Source: Rhizobium mesoamericanum STM3625
GTDB lineage: Bacteria > Pseudomonadota > Alphaproteobacteria > Rhizobiales > Rhizobiaceae
Length of the DNA: 64,000 nucleotides
Direction of reading: 5' to 3'
Assembly: GCF_000312665.1 (NCBI RefSeq)
Contig: NZ_HF536772.1
Location: 2,459,931 to 2,523,930, forward strand
The notes beneath the pieces were generated by a model. The model saw only the letters and a list, made by a program, of their open reading frames with translations. It did no database searches and was not told the DNA's origin. Numbering within the stretch: the stretch's first letter is position 1; the number at the start of each line of letters is the position of its first letter. This document shows positions 45,843-55,034 of the stretch, piece after piece. The translations under genes and the position numbers were made by a program.

Positions 45843-46880
45843 ATGATCTTCCGGCAGCTGTTCGATCCGGTGTCGAGTACCTATTCCTATTTGCTCGCAA
45901 GCCGGACGGGCGGTGAGGCGCTCATCATCGATCCGGTGTTGGAAAGGGTCGATCGTTATCTTCAGCTCATCCACGAGCTTGATCTGAAGCTGGTGAAGGC
46001 CGTGGATACGCATCTCCACGCCGACCACATCACTGGTCTTGGCGCCCTGCGCGACAAGACTCACTGCATTACCGTGATGGGAGAACAGACGAAGGCCGAC
46101 GTCGTTTCGATGCGCCTTGCCGACAACGACAAGCTGACCATCGAGGGTCTGGCGCTTGATGTGATTTATACGCCTGGCCACACGGACGATTCCTATAGTT
46201 TCGTCTTGCCCGACCGTGTGTTCACCGGCGACACCCTGCTTATCCGAGGCACGGGTCGGACCGATTTCCAGAATGGCGATCCAAAGGCGCAATACGAGTC
46301 GATCTTCGGTCGACTGCTCAAGCTTCCGGAATCGACCATGGTTTTCCCGGCGCATGACTACAAGGGTGACACAGTCTCGACCATCGGTGAGGAAAAGGCT
46401 TTCAATCCGCGCCTGCAGGTAAGGTCCGCCGATGAATATGCCGACCTGATGAACAATCTGAAGCTGGCCAACCCGAAGATGATGGACGTCGCCGTTCCGG
46501 CCAACATGAAGGTCGGCATGAACCAGGACAACGTGATGCGCCAGGGCTGGGCGCTGACCGCGCAGCAAGCGCTGAGTGTTGTTGGCCTCGGCGACGTCGC
46601 GCTGATCGATCTACGCGAGACTGCCGAGCGGCAGCGAAACGGCACGATCCCGGGCTCTCTGCACGTCCCTTATCCGTCTCTGGAGGAAAGCATCGGCGAT
46701 GGTGGGATGCTGCATGAGCTGGCAAGCTCGACCCGCAAGAGGCTGCTCTTCTACTGCGCGTTTGGTGAACGATCGGCAATGGCCGTGCAGGCAGCGCACG
46801 ACGCCGGCCTTCCGCTCGCCTTTCATATTCAAGGCGGCATCGATGCCTGGAAGAAAGCCGACGGACCGATCGCGCATTAG
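45843..46880 (+). CDS. Persulfide dioxygenase-rhodanese fusion (MBL fold)
   Basis: A 345-residue two-domain protein. The N-terminal metallo-beta-lactamase domain has THLHADHITG at 56-65, GHTDDSYS and the FTGDTLLIRGTGRTDF block typical of ETHE1-like iron persulfide dioxygenases. The C-terminal rhodanese domain (about 245-345) has catalytic Cys305 in YCAFGERS. Such fusions oxidise glutathione persulfide to sulfite and exchange it to thiosulfate. AAGGAGG upstream supports the ATG at 45843. Confidence 0.9.
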   Translation: MIFRQLFDPVSSTYSYLLASRTGGEALIIDPVLERVDRYLQLIHELDLKLVKAVDTHLHADHITGLGALRDKTHCITVMGEQTKADVVSMRLADNDKLTIEGLALDVIYTPGHTDDSYSFVLPDRVFTGDTLLIRGTGRTDFQNGDPKAQYESIFGRLLKLPESTMVFPAHDYKGDTVSTIGEEKAFNPRLQVRSADEYADLMNNLKLANPKMMDVAVPANMKVGMNQDNVMRQGWALTAQQALSVVGLGDVALIDLRETAERQRNGTIPGSLHVPYPSLEESIGDGGMLHELASSTRKRLLFYCAFGERSAMAVQAAHDAGLPLAFHIQGGIDAWKKADGPIAH

Positions 46881-47042
46881 GAGTTGCCTTGCACTGGTCT
46901 AGACGGTGCCGGTTGAGGCCTGCGATCACGAATGCCGAGGCTTTGACGCAAGGCACCAAAGCAGGGTTATTGCTTGCGTCTTTTGCTGACACGGGTCAAT
47001 GCCGTGCTCACCAGCTCAGGCTCGCATGGCCCCAATCTGCTC

Positions 47043-47645
47043 TCAGGCTACCTGAAATATGGCCGCGTAGTGATATGGCGGGAGATCGACGATCCGCGCC
47101 ATGGCAAAGCCAGCGGTTTCAACGATGGTGCGGACGGCCTCGGATGACATGCGCATTTCAGTCCGCGGTCCGCGCGGCTTGCCCAACACGACCGTTTCCT
47201 CTCGAGGCACCGGATGCCAGTTGATGACGCAGAACAACCCGTTTGGCCGAAGAACTGCCCTTACGGAACGTGCAAGACCGATCTGATCAGGAACACCGTG
47301 GAAGGTATTGGCGATCAAGACAAAGTCGACCAGGTCGTCAAGGCGTTCGGCGAGCGAAGTGGCGTCCGCGCAAATCCACTGGCGAACGGACGCGCCTCTT
47401 CGTTCAACTTCGCCCTTTGCGAGCTCGATCATGGCGGGATCGAGATCAAGGGCCACCACATTTCCATCAACCAGGGCTGCGAGTGGGCCGGTGAAGTAGC
47501 CATCGCCACAACAAAGGTCGAGAACGCTCATGCCCTGCCGGATGCCAATCTGCCGAAGTAACCCTTTCGGATCAGGCCAGAGCGCAGACCACCAATCCCT
47601 GTCTGGCATGGACGTGCCTTGAAACAATGCTGCCATAGATGTCAC
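47043..47645 (-). CDS. Class I SAM-dependent methyltransferase
   Basis: A 200-residue methyltransferase with motif I VLDLCCGDGYFTGPLA at about 41-56, an acidic motif II DLDPAMIE near 66-73, and PNGLFCVINWHP near 134-145. The start MTSMAALFQGTSMPDRDWW is that of a small group of methyltransferases active on unknown small molecules. Transcribed leftward and apparently alone. Confidence 0.8.
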   Translation of the reverse strand: MTSMAALFQGTSMPDRDWWSALWPDPKGLLRQIGIRQGMSVLDLCCGDGYFTGPLAALVDGNVVALDLDPAMIELAKGEVERRGASVRQWICADATSLAERLDDLVDFVLIANTFHGVPDQIGLARSVRAVLRPNGLFCVINWHPVPREETVVLGKPRGPRTEMRMSSEAVRTIVETAGFAMARIVDLPPYHYAAIFQVA

Positions 47646-47739
47646 GCAGTTTGACGAGGTCCGCTATAGAGAATTTACGACCCACACCGAGACCCTTCAA
47701 CCGCTGGCAAGCCGGACAATGCTGATGCTTGCGGCTTAA

Positions 47740-49173
47740 TCACGCACTTTCAGCGAGCTTGACGTCTTGTCCGAGCCAGCGGGCACAATCGGCAAGTGCC
47801 CGCTTGGCGATCAGCTGCCGCTTCATGATGGTTTTGTCCTTGCCGCGGAAACGCTTGACGCCTTCGGGTTTGACGATTGATCCGGGCTCAAGCTCGGGGA
47901 ATAGGCCGAAATTGATGTTCATCGGCTGGAAGGACCGCTTGCCCGGCTCCTCGTCATTGACGATGTGGCCGCCCGTGATGTGGCCAAGCAGCGAGCCGAG
48001 CGCCGTCGTTGCGGGCGGCAGGGACAGAGCTTCGCCTTTGCGCTCGGCAGCAGCGAAACGGCCCGCCATCAGCCCGACGCTGGCGCTTTCGACATAGCCT
48101 TCGCAGCCAGTGATCTGTCCGGCAAAACGCAGGCCCTTGCGCGACTTGAGCGTGAGCGACGGGTCAAGCAGCGTCGGCGAATTGATGTAGGTATTGCGGT
48201 GAAGGCCGCCGAGGCGGGCAAATTCGGCGTTCTGGAGCCCCGGGATCATACGGAAGATCTCTGCCTGGGCGGCATACTTCAGCTTCGTCTGGAAGCCGAC
48301 CATGTTGTAGAGCGTGCCGAGTGCATTGTCCTGCCGCAACTGAACGACGGCGTATGGCTTGACTGTCGGGTTATGCGCATTGGTCAGGCCCATCGGTTTC
48401 ATGGGGCCGTGACGCAGCGTCTCCCTGCCGCGCTCTGCCATCACCTCGATCGGAAGACAGCCGTCGAAATAGGGCGTTCCTTCCCATTCCTTGAACCCGA
48501 CCGTATCGCCGGCGATCAGTGCGTCCACGAAGGCGTTGTACTGCTCTTCGCTCATCGGGCAGTTGATGTAATCCTTGCCAGTACCGCCAGGTCCAATCTT
48601 GTCGTAGCGCGACTGGTACCAGCAGATATCCATATCGATGCTGTCACGATGGACGATCGGCGCAATCGCATCGAAGAAGGCAAGCGCGTCCGCACCTGTC
48701 TCGGCCTGGATGGCGGTTGCAAGGGAAGGCGCCGTCAACGGGCCGGTCGCAACAATCGCGAGGTCCCATTCCTTCGGCGGCAGACCGGTTACCTCTTCAC
48801 GAACGACGGTGATCAACGGATGCTCGTGGATTGCTTTGGTAACGGCGTCGGAAAATCCGTCACGGTCGACGGCCAGCGCGCCACCGGCGGGAACCTGGTG
48901 CTTGTCGGCACACGCCATGGTGAGTGACCCTGCCATGCGCATCTCGGCATGGATGACGCCGACCGCATTGCTGGTCGCGTCGTCCGACCGGAATGAGTTG
49001 GAGCACACAAGTTCGGCAAGGCCATCGGTCTTATGGGCGTCGGTGCCGCGCACGCCGCGCATCTCGTGCAAGACGACAGGAACACCGGCATTTGCGATCT
49101 GCCAGGCCGCCTCTGAGCCGGCGAGCCCGCCGCCGACCACATGGATGGGAGAATGGGAAGAGGTTTTGTTCAT
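47740..49173 (-). CDS. trmFO: Folate/FAD-dependent tRNA (m5U54) methyltransferase
   Basis: Makes 5-methyluridine at position 54 of tRNA using methylenetetrahydrofolate and FADH2. 477 residues; the FAD motif [14 protein letters not shown] is at about 11-24, and later blocks include [29 protein letters not shown] and NINFGLFP. The ATG at 49173 is the natural start; the frame is open for a further 270 bases upstream but that part has no family similarity. Confidence 0.95.
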   Translation of the reverse strand: MNKTSSHSPIHVVGGGLAGSEAAWQIANAGVPVVLHEMRGVRGTDAHKTDGLAELVCSNSFRSDDATSNAVGVIHAEMRMAGSLTMACADKHQVPAGGALAVDRDGFSDAVTKAIHEHPLITVVREEVTGLPPKEWDLAIVATGPLTAPSLATAIQAETGADALAFFDAIAPIVHRDSIDMDICWYQSRYDKIGPGGTGKDYINCPMSEEQYNAFVDALIAGDTVGFKEWEGTPYFDGCLPIEVMAERGRETLRHGPMKPMGLTNAHNPTVKPYAVVQLRQDNALGTLYNMVGFQTKLKYAAQAEIFRMIPGLQNAEFARLGGLHRNTYINSPTLLDPSLTLKSRKGLRFAGQITGCEGYVESASVGLMAGRFAAAERKGEALSLPPATTALGSLLGHITGGHIVNDEEPGKRSFQPMNINFGLFPELEPGSIVKPEGVKRFRGKDKTIMKRQLIAKRALADCARWLGQDVKLAESA

Positions 49174-49352
49174 GCGCGGCTGATTACCACGCTGAGCCGG
49201 CGCAGGAAACCGAAGAATTGGCGACGGCTCGATGCCGGCACCGATACCTCCCCACACCAGATCAGGCGGAGCGTTCGTCTTGGTCACAGCGCACCTCCTC
49301 GCAAGCGCAATCGCATGTCGCCGGGCGGTGACGTCATCCCAACTGCCAGTCG

Positions 49353-50300
49353 TCAAAGGATGGGAGATGGGCCATCCCCGCGCGAGCGCCAGCGAAGCGG
49401 CAATGCTGCCTGCCTGAAGATGATCCGCGTCGGGCGAAAGCGCCACAGCCGCTCCGCACTCGGGAATGCGGCTATCTCAGGCGATTCCAGAATGACCTCA
49501 GCGTTGCCCGATAACTGCAGCAGATCGCCGTTTTCGAAATCCACGAAGGCCAATCCCGCCTTCGGATTGGCAAGAATGTTGCCGAGCGTGTTGAAGAAGA
49601 GGTTGCCGGCAAAGTCCGGGATCGTCAAAACGTCATCCTCGCCAATCCGGACAAATCCGGGTCTGCCGCCGCGATGCGAAACATCGATTTGACGCCCTTC
49701 TTTATCGCGGTCGACGTACGAGGCAACGAAGAATGTATCCGCCTTGGCAATCATTTCGGCAGGACGGCCGTCCAGCTTGTCAAAGCTGACCGGGTCGTAC
49801 CCGGAGGGCTTCGTTGGATCGCGTGCGAACTCGAAGTCGCGCAGCTGGATGTATTTTGGGCAGTTGCCATAGGATTGCCCCACGCACACATCGAAGCCAT
49901 CCTGCTCGGTCCGATGTATGGTGCCGTTCAGCCGGTTGCGACGGCGCGTGTGGAGTTCGATGCCAAGCATAGCGATGGCCTTGCCGTCATCCATTCCCGC
50001 GTCGGCCGGGTCGATAAGGTCACGCCGAAGGCGCACATTTAGTGTGTGGACGTCAGGGCTCTGAAGGAAACCCGGACGATTGGCACGAAGTGTCGCCCAT
50101 GCGTTGCCATCTGCATCCACCGTTCCGAGGACGATGAAGGGCAGTTGCGGATAGAACTGGCGGTGCTGCTCGATCAGGTGATCTCGCAGCACGCGGCCGC
50201 CCACTTCGGCCATGCGACTGGCGGCACCGACCTTTTGCTGCAGAGCTATCTCTCCGGCATGCCAGGGAGAGGGGGTGGCGCTGTGTGTCTCGGTAGACAT
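49353..50300 (-). CDS. Pyridoxamine 5'-phosphate oxidase-like flavin-binding protein
   Basis: A 315-residue protein with the PNPOx-like split-barrel FMN fold, in two halves: [19 protein letters not shown] near 55-73 and the second barrel with [27 protein letters not shown] near 230-256. This larger class sometimes carries electron-transfer domains; none is seen here. GGAG six bases before the ATG at 50300 decides the start. It lies 46 bases after the GST gene, same direction, so they form a likely operon. Confidence 0.82.
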   Translation of the reverse strand: MSTETHSATPSPWHAGEIALQQKVGAASRMAEVGGRVLRDHLIEQHRQFYPQLPFIVLGTVDADGNAWATLRANRPGFLQSPDVHTLNVRLRRDLIDPADAGMDDGKAIAMLGIELHTRRRNRLNGTIHRTEQDGFDVCVGQSYGNCPKYIQLRDFEFARDPTKPSGYDPVSFDKLDGRPAEMIAKADTFFVASYVDRDKEGRQIDVSHRGGRPGFVRIGEDDVLTIPDFAGNLFFNTLGNILANPKAGLAFVDFENGDLLQLSGNAEVILESPEIAAFPSAERLWRFRPTRIIFRQAALPLRWRSRGDGPSPIL

Positions 50301-50346
50301 GACGGGCTCCATGACGGTTTTGGGTCGGGCACGGCGATCAAACGCG

Positions 50347-50964
50347 TCAAGCCGCCTCGACAATGCCGACGGGTGATTTCTGGAAGGATTGAAAGCCGGG
50401 AAGCGCTTCTATCCGCTCGAGCCAGGCCGTTACGTTACGGTAGGCGGACCGGTCGACGTTACCCTCAGGCGCCCGGGCGATATAGCTGTAAAGGGCGACG
50501 TCGGCGATCGTCGGTCGCGTCGTGGCGACCCATTCGCGACCGACCAGATGCGTGTCGATAAGGCCAAGAATGCGATGAGCTCTCGCGATCACCTCTTCGG
50601 TGTCAAATTTCGCTCCGAATAAGGTCACAAGACGTGCCGCGCCTGGGCCATAGGCGATTTCGCCCGCCGCGACCGACAACCAGCGTTGAACTGCCGCCGC
50701 TGCCGCCGGCTCCTCCGGCAGCCATCCCTCTGAGGCATACTTCTTGCCAAGATAGACGAGGATGGCGTTGGAATCGCTGATGACAACGTCGCCGTCCTGA
50801 AGCACGGGCAGCTGTCCAAATGGGTTAAGCGCCAGGAAATCGGGGCTCTTGTGCTCACCCGCCGACAGGTCGACGTCCACGATATCGGCCGTGGCACCGA
50901 TAAGAGAGAGGAAGAGACGGGCGCGGTGGGCGTGGCCCGAGAGCGGATGCGAATAGAGTTTCAT
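50347..50964 (-). CDS. Glutathione S-transferase
   Basis: A 205-residue GST with thioredoxin-like N-terminal domain (glutathione-binding [22 protein letters not shown] at about 57-78) and helical C-terminal domain with the N-capping box [13 protein letters not shown] near 155-167. Catalytic Ser/Tyr in YSHPLSG near residue 4-10. Divergent from a LysR regulator and followed by the PNPOx-like gene, a common stress-responsive arrangement. Confidence 0.9.
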   Translation of the reverse strand: MKLYSHPLSGHAHRARLFLSLIGATADIVDVDLSAGEHKSPDFLALNPFGQLPVLQDGDVVISDSNAILVYLGKKYASEGWLPEEPAAAAAVQRWLSVAAGEIAYGPGAARLVTLFGAKFDTEEVIARAHRILGLIDTHLVGREWVATTRPTIADVALYSYIARAPEGNVDRSAYRNVTAWLERIEALPGFQSFQKSPVGIVEAA

Positions 50965-51025
50965 CAGGCTGATCTCCGTGTTGGTGATCAGACGATAATT
51001 GTTTCAGATTGTGTGGTTAATGATG

Positions 51026-51044
51026 ATAGTATGAAAGATACTAT
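51026..51044. promoter_or_regulatory. Perfect dyad in the GST-LysR divergent region
   Basis: ATAGTAT (51026-51032) and ATACTAT (51038-51044) form a perfect 7-bp inverted repeat with a 5-bp spacer, containing a T-N11-A LysR-type core. It lies 20 bases before the lysR start and about 60 before the GST start, so it is the likely binding site. Confidence 0.6.
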
Positions 51045-51064
51045 TTCTGAGAACGGAATAAACT

Positions 51065-51952
51065 ATGGATCGACTTCAATGCATGAGGGTTTTGGTCAAG
51101 GTCGCCGAGACGGCGAGCTTTGCGCAGGCGGCGCGCCAACTTCACATGAGCCCTCCGGCTGTCACGCGCGCGGTTGCCTTTCTGGAAGAGGCCACAGGGG
51201 CGAGGCTGTTCGTGCGCTCAACGCGCTCGGTGAAGCTGACGCCCTCGGGAAGCCGATATGCCGATGACTGCAGACGGATCCTCAGCGATATCGACGAGGC
51301 GGAAGCCTCGGCTGGTGGATCTCATTCAACGGCGTCAGGCATACTGACAATTACTGCACCGGTGCTGTTCGGTCAGATCCATATCGTCCCGATCGTGACC
51401 GAGTTTCTCACGATGCACCCGGCCGTCACCGGACGGGTCCTCTTCTTCGATCGCATGGTCAACCTGGTAGAGGAGGGCATCGATGTCGCCATCCGTATTG
51501 GCCATCTTCAGGATTCGGTCCACCGGGCAATAAAGGTCGGTAGCGTGCGACGCGTTGTCTGCGGGGCGCCGGCCTACTTCGGGCGCCATGGCGAACCGGC
51601 AATCCCGGCCGACCTCACCCGGCACGTAACCATCGTCAATACAGGGTCATCGGCACCGTTGGACTGGCACTTTGCGCCGAACCATACGCCGGTCAAGCTG
51701 CACCCGCGGATGTACTGCAATACTGTCGATGCATCGATCTCCGCAGCCGTGACCGGCTGGGGCCTGACCCGGACGTTGTCCTATCAGGTGGCAGAACATA
51801 TTGCTGCCGGTCGGCTGAAAACAGTACTTGATGAGTTTGAAGAGGAGCCGTTGCCGATCCACGTCGTCCACATCGAGGGCAGGCATGTCTCGGCCAAGAC
51901 ACGTGCGTTCGTGGATTTCGCCGTTCAGAAGATAAAGGCCCTTTACCTCTAG
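51065..51952 (+). CDS. LysR-family transcriptional regulator
   Basis: A 295-residue LysR regulator: N-terminal winged helix-turn-helix (MRVLVKVAETASFAQAARQLHMSPPAVTRAV) and a substrate-binding domain from about 90. It is divergent from GST and the PNPOx-like gene, whose expression it probably controls, with a perfect dyad between them. ACGGAATA precedes the ATG. Confidence 0.93.
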   Translation: MDRLQCMRVLVKVAETASFAQAARQLHMSPPAVTRAVAFLEEATGARLFVRSTRSVKLTPSGSRYADDCRRILSDIDEAEASAGGSHSTASGILTITAPVLFGQIHIVPIVTEFLTMHPAVTGRVLFFDRMVNLVEEGIDVAIRIGHLQDSVHRAIKVGSVRRVVCGAPAYFGRHGEPAIPADLTRHVTIVNTGSSAPLDWHFAPNHTPVKLHPRMYCNTVDASISAAVTGWGLTRTLSYQVAEHIAAGRLKTVLDEFEEEPLPIHVVHIEGRHVSAKTRAFVDFAVQKIKALYL

Positions 51953-52029
51953 CGGCCGGGTGGTCTCGATGCCGAGGCGGTTTCAGCCTCGAAACCGCCC
52001 GGGCCGTGCCGTAGCGGCCGCATCTATCC

Positions 52030-52233
52030 TTAAGCCACGGTACTGGCCGAGCTTTCGTAGCGTTTTGACAAGAAGCTTAATCGGTCGAGATTGTTCAGGA
52101 TATCGACCATGTCGCATGCTTCGCGCCACGTCATCCGAGCCATCTGAACGCCGTTCAGTTCGGCCGGTCGTTGTGTCGTGGCATCGATGACGGTCCACAA
52201 ACCGTCTTCCATGCGAAGATTGTATCGGCACAT
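52030..52233 (-). CDS. Small protein of unknown function
   Basis: A 67-residue protein with short beta-strand character at the N-terminus (RYNLRMEDGLWTVIDATTQRPAEL) and a helical second half (MTWREACDMVDILNNLD). It resembles small conserved rhizobial hypotheticals but no family was firmly recognised. CGGAG lies nine bases before the ATG. Confidence 0.6.
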   Translation of the reverse strand: MCRYNLRMEDGLWTVIDATTQRPAELNGVQMARMTWREACDMVDILNNLDRLSFLSKRYESSASTVA

Positions 52234-52451
52234 TGGGCATGTCTCCGTTATGAAAGCGGCCGGATAGTTTCATAATGGTTAATATTAGTCCACCCTAAAG
52301 AACCGGTGTGGTCGCTGTATCAACAGGGCAGCTCAGATCAAATCCTGCCTTGTCGTGCGTTCACACTGCTGCAGCTATCGAGTTTTCTTCGGGATTTGGG
52401 TTCGCGATCGTATCGCTAGACGGCGCCAGTTCTCTGCGAAAGGCCCGGAAT

Positions 52452-52476
52452 CAAAAACGGCGCCAATGGCGCCGTC
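52452..52476 (-). terminator. Terminator of the first DUF1127 gene
   Basis: Minus-strand stem ACGGCGCC/GGCGCCGT (52475-52468 with 52464-52457) followed by a TTTTTGA tail. Confidence 0.85.
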
Positions 52477-52500
52477 TTGGAAGCTTCACGCTCGCCGCTA

Positions 52501-52707
52501 TTAGCGGAACGAGCGGGAAGCGATATTGCGAATGTCGTAGCGGCTAACGCCAATGTCGGCGAGCGTCTGGTTGGAAAGGCTGCCAAGTTCGCTAAGCGTA
52601 CGGCGGTAGCTCATCCAGCTCTTTGCAATGCGGATCGGGTTCATCTTCATCTTCCTCAGAATGGTCGTTGAGAGCAGCGCCATCGCCGTCTCATCGTTGC
52701 CATTCAT
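52501..52707 (-). CDS. DUF1127 small protein
   Basis: A 68-residue protein whose last 47 residues are the arginine-rich DUF1127 domain, with SWMSYRRTLSELGSLSNQTLADIGVSR. DUF1127 proteins bind RNA or influence phosphate and carbon regulation in Agrobacterium and are often direct targets of LysR-type VtlR/LsrB. Two starts are plausible: 52707 with AGAGGGA upstream, and 52644 with GAGGAAG upstream giving the common 47-residue form. A TGCAGTGCA palindrome lies just upstream at 52730-52738. Confidence 0.88.
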   Translation of the reverse strand: MNGNDETAMALLSTTILRKMKMNPIRIAKSWMSYRRTLSELGSLSNQTLADIGVSRYDIRNIASRSFR

Positions 52708-52729
52708 ATAGATGTTCCCTCTCGTATTG

Positions 52730-52738
52730 TGCAGTGCA
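52730..52738. promoter_or_regulatory. Palindrome TGCAGTGCA upstream of the first DUF1127 gene
   Basis: TGCA-G-TGCA, 23 bases before the longer start of the DUF1127 gene. The same core recurs before the second DUF1127 gene and the sRNA, so it may be a shared regulator site. Confidence 0.45.
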
Positions 52739-52863
52739 AAGAAAAGGCATCTGCTATGCAATTGTGCATGCGATGCTCATTTCCGATGCAATGATTATTC
52801 TCTGAGCGCTGCCAAAAATGGGGGGAATGTGAATGCAACTGTTGCGGAAGCTGGTTGGCGGAC

Positions 52864-52901
52864 AAAAGAAAACGCCCGTTGCCAGGGGCAGCGGGCGTTT
52901 T
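52864..52901 (-). terminator. Terminator of the second DUF1127 gene
   Basis: Minus-strand stem AAACGCCCGCTGCC paired with GGCAACGGGCGTTT around a short loop, followed by TCTTTTG. About 40 bases after the stop codon. Confidence 0.85.
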
Positions 52902-52941
52902 GGCAAGGCGATCTGCTTGGGAGGATAGCGGATCGCTTGGA

Positions 52942-53088
52942 TTAGCGGGCAGAAGCCTCGCGAGCAACGCGATGGATGTCAGAGCGGTCGATACCGAGGT
53001 CGTGCAATTCGCGGTTGGTCATGCGGCCGAGTTCGGTAACCGTCTGACGATACTTGCGCCAGTTGTTGAAAGAGCGTGCGAAGTTCAT
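52942..53088 (-). CDS. DUF1127 small protein
   Basis: A 48-residue protein made of little more than the DUF1127 domain (NNWRKYRQTVTELGRMTNRELHDLGIDRSD). AAGGGGAT precedes the ATG, so the in-frame ATG at 53133 is less likely. Adjacent to another DUF1127 gene in the same direction but each has its own terminator, so they are separate units. A TTGCACTGCGAA palindrome lies about 83 bases upstream at 53171-53182. Confidence 0.9.
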   Translation of the reverse strand: MNFARSFNNWRKYRQTVTELGRMTNRELHDLGIDRSDIHRVAREASAR

Positions 53089-53500
53089 TTTGATCCCCTT
53101 TCGTAGGGCTTGGAATTTGCCAGCTGCCGCCAATCGGCGCTGACCTCTACTTGATGACCCGGAATATATGTTGCACTGCGAAGCGGTAACAGAGACAAGA
53201 TTTCAGAGCACCTATGCATTCTATGCAAGTCTGTGGCCGTGGATCGGACGATTTGGTCAATTTGTGATTAATCGATAGGCAGAGCGGCGTCGAGGCGAGC
53301 GCAGTCGATATTTGCTTCCCCAGTCGGTTCGATCGGACACATGGCGCCTCAGGTGGAGAAGGCTCAACTGCCGTCGAGGTCGTCGATCGTGCCTCTCATA
53401 GAACGATGCCGCCTCTCATGCGCGCGTTTCTTCGCGAGTTAAGTTGCGGTCGATGCCCTGATTGCATTGCAGAAACAGGATTGTAGTTCTCTAGGCCCCC
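53089..53500. other. Noncoding stretch between DUF1127 gene and sRNA
   Basis: Holds the promoter of the second DUF1127 gene (palindrome at 53171-53182, with an AT-rich TATATT beside it on the minus strand). GCCTCTCAT occurs twice near 53392 and 53412. No gene is supported on either strand. Confidence 0.5.
53171..53182. promoter_or_regulatory. Near-palindrome TTGCACTGCGAA upstream of the second DUF1127 gene
   Basis: Matches TTGCA-N-TGCAA with one change. On the minus strand it lies next to CATATATTC, a possible -10, so it would sit at or just before the promoter. Confidence 0.45.
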
Positions 53501-53501
53501 G

Positions 53502-53625
53502 AAAACCAAACGCCCACCGGGGGAGGATCCGGTGGGCGTCATTGAGGCGACTGACAACTGGGGAGGAGGAGTGTTGTCAGTCCATCGGAGGGCGCTGGGA
53601 GGAGGAGTGCGCAGCTCCGAATTTC
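53502..53625 (-). ncRNA. Small RNA with three anti-Shine-Dalgarno hairpin loops (alpha-r14/NfeR1-like)
   Basis: Read on the minus strand: hairpin 1 (53617-53587) pairs GGAG/CTCC and GCGC/GCGC around ACTCCTCCTCCCA; hairpin 2 (53582-53549) is a perfect 10-bp stem GACTGACAAC/GTTGTCAGTC around ACTCCTCCTCCCCA; hairpin 3 (53537-53512) is a 9-bp stem GCCCACCGG/CCGGTGGGC around ATCCTCCCC and is followed by TTTGGTTTT, a terminator. All three loops show CCUCC, which would pair with ribosome-binding sites. This architecture fits the rhizobial alpha-r14 family (NfeR1), trans-acting sRNAs with three anti-SD loops; AbcR (alpha-r15) is the alternative. The 5' end is not resolved. Confidence 0.75.
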
Positions 53626-53721
53626 GTTACGAAGATCATCTTCGAAGGCTTCCGGGAAGACCGGGGCAAGGACGCCATTCCCTGCTCTTTGAAACGTAAT
53701 GTAGACCGCTCTTCGCGGATT

Positions 53722-53732
53722 TTGCAGTGCAA
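53722..53732. promoter_or_regulatory. Perfect palindrome TTGCAGTGCAA upstream of the sRNA
   Basis: An 11-bp perfect palindrome with single central base, flanked by AT-rich ATATATACA on the right. It lies about 105 bases from the first sRNA hairpin and about 200 from the DUF2157 gene in the other direction. Confidence 0.5.
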
Positions 53733-53930
53733 TATATACATGATGGCGATGCACTGGACGCATGGCTCTGGGTAGAAATCTTTATATTAGAGATTTGCTG
53801 TTATTGATCGGTTAATGTGAGCCCCGACTTTGTCTAGTGAGGAATTTGTGTGGGAATATTTCCCTGATGCTCCACGACTAGCTATAAAGCAGGGACAAGC
53901 GCATCATCGCGCATTTGCACGGAGTAGGGC

Positions 53931-55034
53931 ATGTACCGCGGTCGATTAAAGCGAGACCTTTCGGTTTGGGTCGAAAAGGGGCTTTTGCCGGAAGCAACCG
54001 CTTTAACGCTGCTGAGTGAATTTGATGGCCGCCCGGCAAGCTTCAGCCTCGGCAAGGTTTTGATGATCCTTGCGGCAATCCTGCTTGGGGCGTCCATCCT
54101 GCTTGTTGTCGCCTCGAACTGGGAGGCCATTCCGCGGCTTGTGCGCCTCGCGGTCATTTTTGCGGTTATTTGGACCGTGCATCTCGGTGCAGCGGTCATG
54201 CTGAGGCGCAACGCGATCGCCGCGGCGAGCGGACTGCTCGTGATTGGCACCTTGTCCTTTGGCGGGGCAATTTCGCTGGTCGGGCAGATGTACCAGCTTT
54301 CGGGCGACGAATTGACAGTGATGTATCTCTGGTTTGCCATCGCGGTGGTGTCGGCGGTTCTGTTCCGGTCCGGCGTCGTTGCCGCGGTGGCGGGCTTTCT
54401 GTCCTGGGCTACCTTCGCCGCCTATCTCAACACCTATGACATGCGATGGGTCGGGCTCGAGCCTTGGATTGTGCCGCTCATGGCAGCGGTGGTTATTGGT
54501 CTCGTGCGCTTTACCGGAGCAGACCGCGTGCGTCACCTCGCATATCTGCTTTTGGTCGGTTGGCTTACGTGGCTCTATGCGGTGAACGAGAATTTCTGGC
54601 TCGCGCTCGCCTATGCCGTCGGCGGCATGCTTGCTTTCGTGCTTGTCAGTTTGCCACTGTCGCAACGTTTTACGCTCATCAGGAGCGCCGGCTCCGCTCC
54701 CGCCTTCTACACATTCCTCGTCACCGTGATTGGTCTGTCTCTCCTGCATGTTGAACTGGAGCATGGCTGGCAATTTGTAGCATTGGCGCTCGCGACGCTG
54801 GGGGCCGCGGTGCTTGCGATAGCGCTTCAGGGGCGCAACAACGGTGCGGTGCGCTATCTTGCGTACACGGCGTTTGCCGTCGAGATGCTCTATCTTGCAT
54901 CGGTGACGGTCGGATCGATTCTCGGCACCTCGAGCCTCTTCTTGTTCTCCGGGCTTTTCGTCGCTGCCGTTGCGTGGATCGTCATTCGTCTCGAGCGGCG
55001 ATTTGCCGTGAGAAACCTGGAGGCAACCCGATGA
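53931..55034 (+). CDS. DUF2157 membrane protein
   Basis: A 367-residue integral membrane protein. The N-terminal 45 residues are the DUF2157 cytosolic start (LKRDLSVWVEKGLLPEATALTLL), followed by about ten membrane spans beginning LGKVLMILAAILLGASILLVVASNW. Function unknown. It overlaps the next gene by four bases (ATGA); DUF2157 and GDYXXLXY proteins are usually encoded as a pair, as here. Confidence 0.9.
   Translation: MYRGRLKRDLSVWVEKGLLPEATALTLLSEFDGRPASFSLGKVLMILAAILLGASILLVVASNWEAIPRLVRLAVIFAVIWTVHLGAAVMLRRNAIAAASGLLVIGTLSFGGAISLVGQMYQLSGDELTVMYLWFAIAVVSAVLFRSGVVAAVAGFLSWATFAAYLNTYDMRWVGLEPWIVPLMAAVVIGLVRFTGADRVRHLAYLLLVGWLTWLYAVNENFWLALAYAVGGMLAFVLVSLPLSQRFTLIRSAGSAPAFYTFLVTVIGLSLLHVELEHGWQFVALALATLGAAVLAIALQGRNNGAVRYLAYTAFAVEMLYLASVTVGSILGTSSLFLFSGLFVAAVAWIVIRLERRFAVRNLEATR

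Noticed and set aside
49174..49446. N-terminal extension of trmFO by 91 codons
   Set aside because: The extra residues have no TrmFO similarity and the FAD motif begins right after the ATG at 49173.
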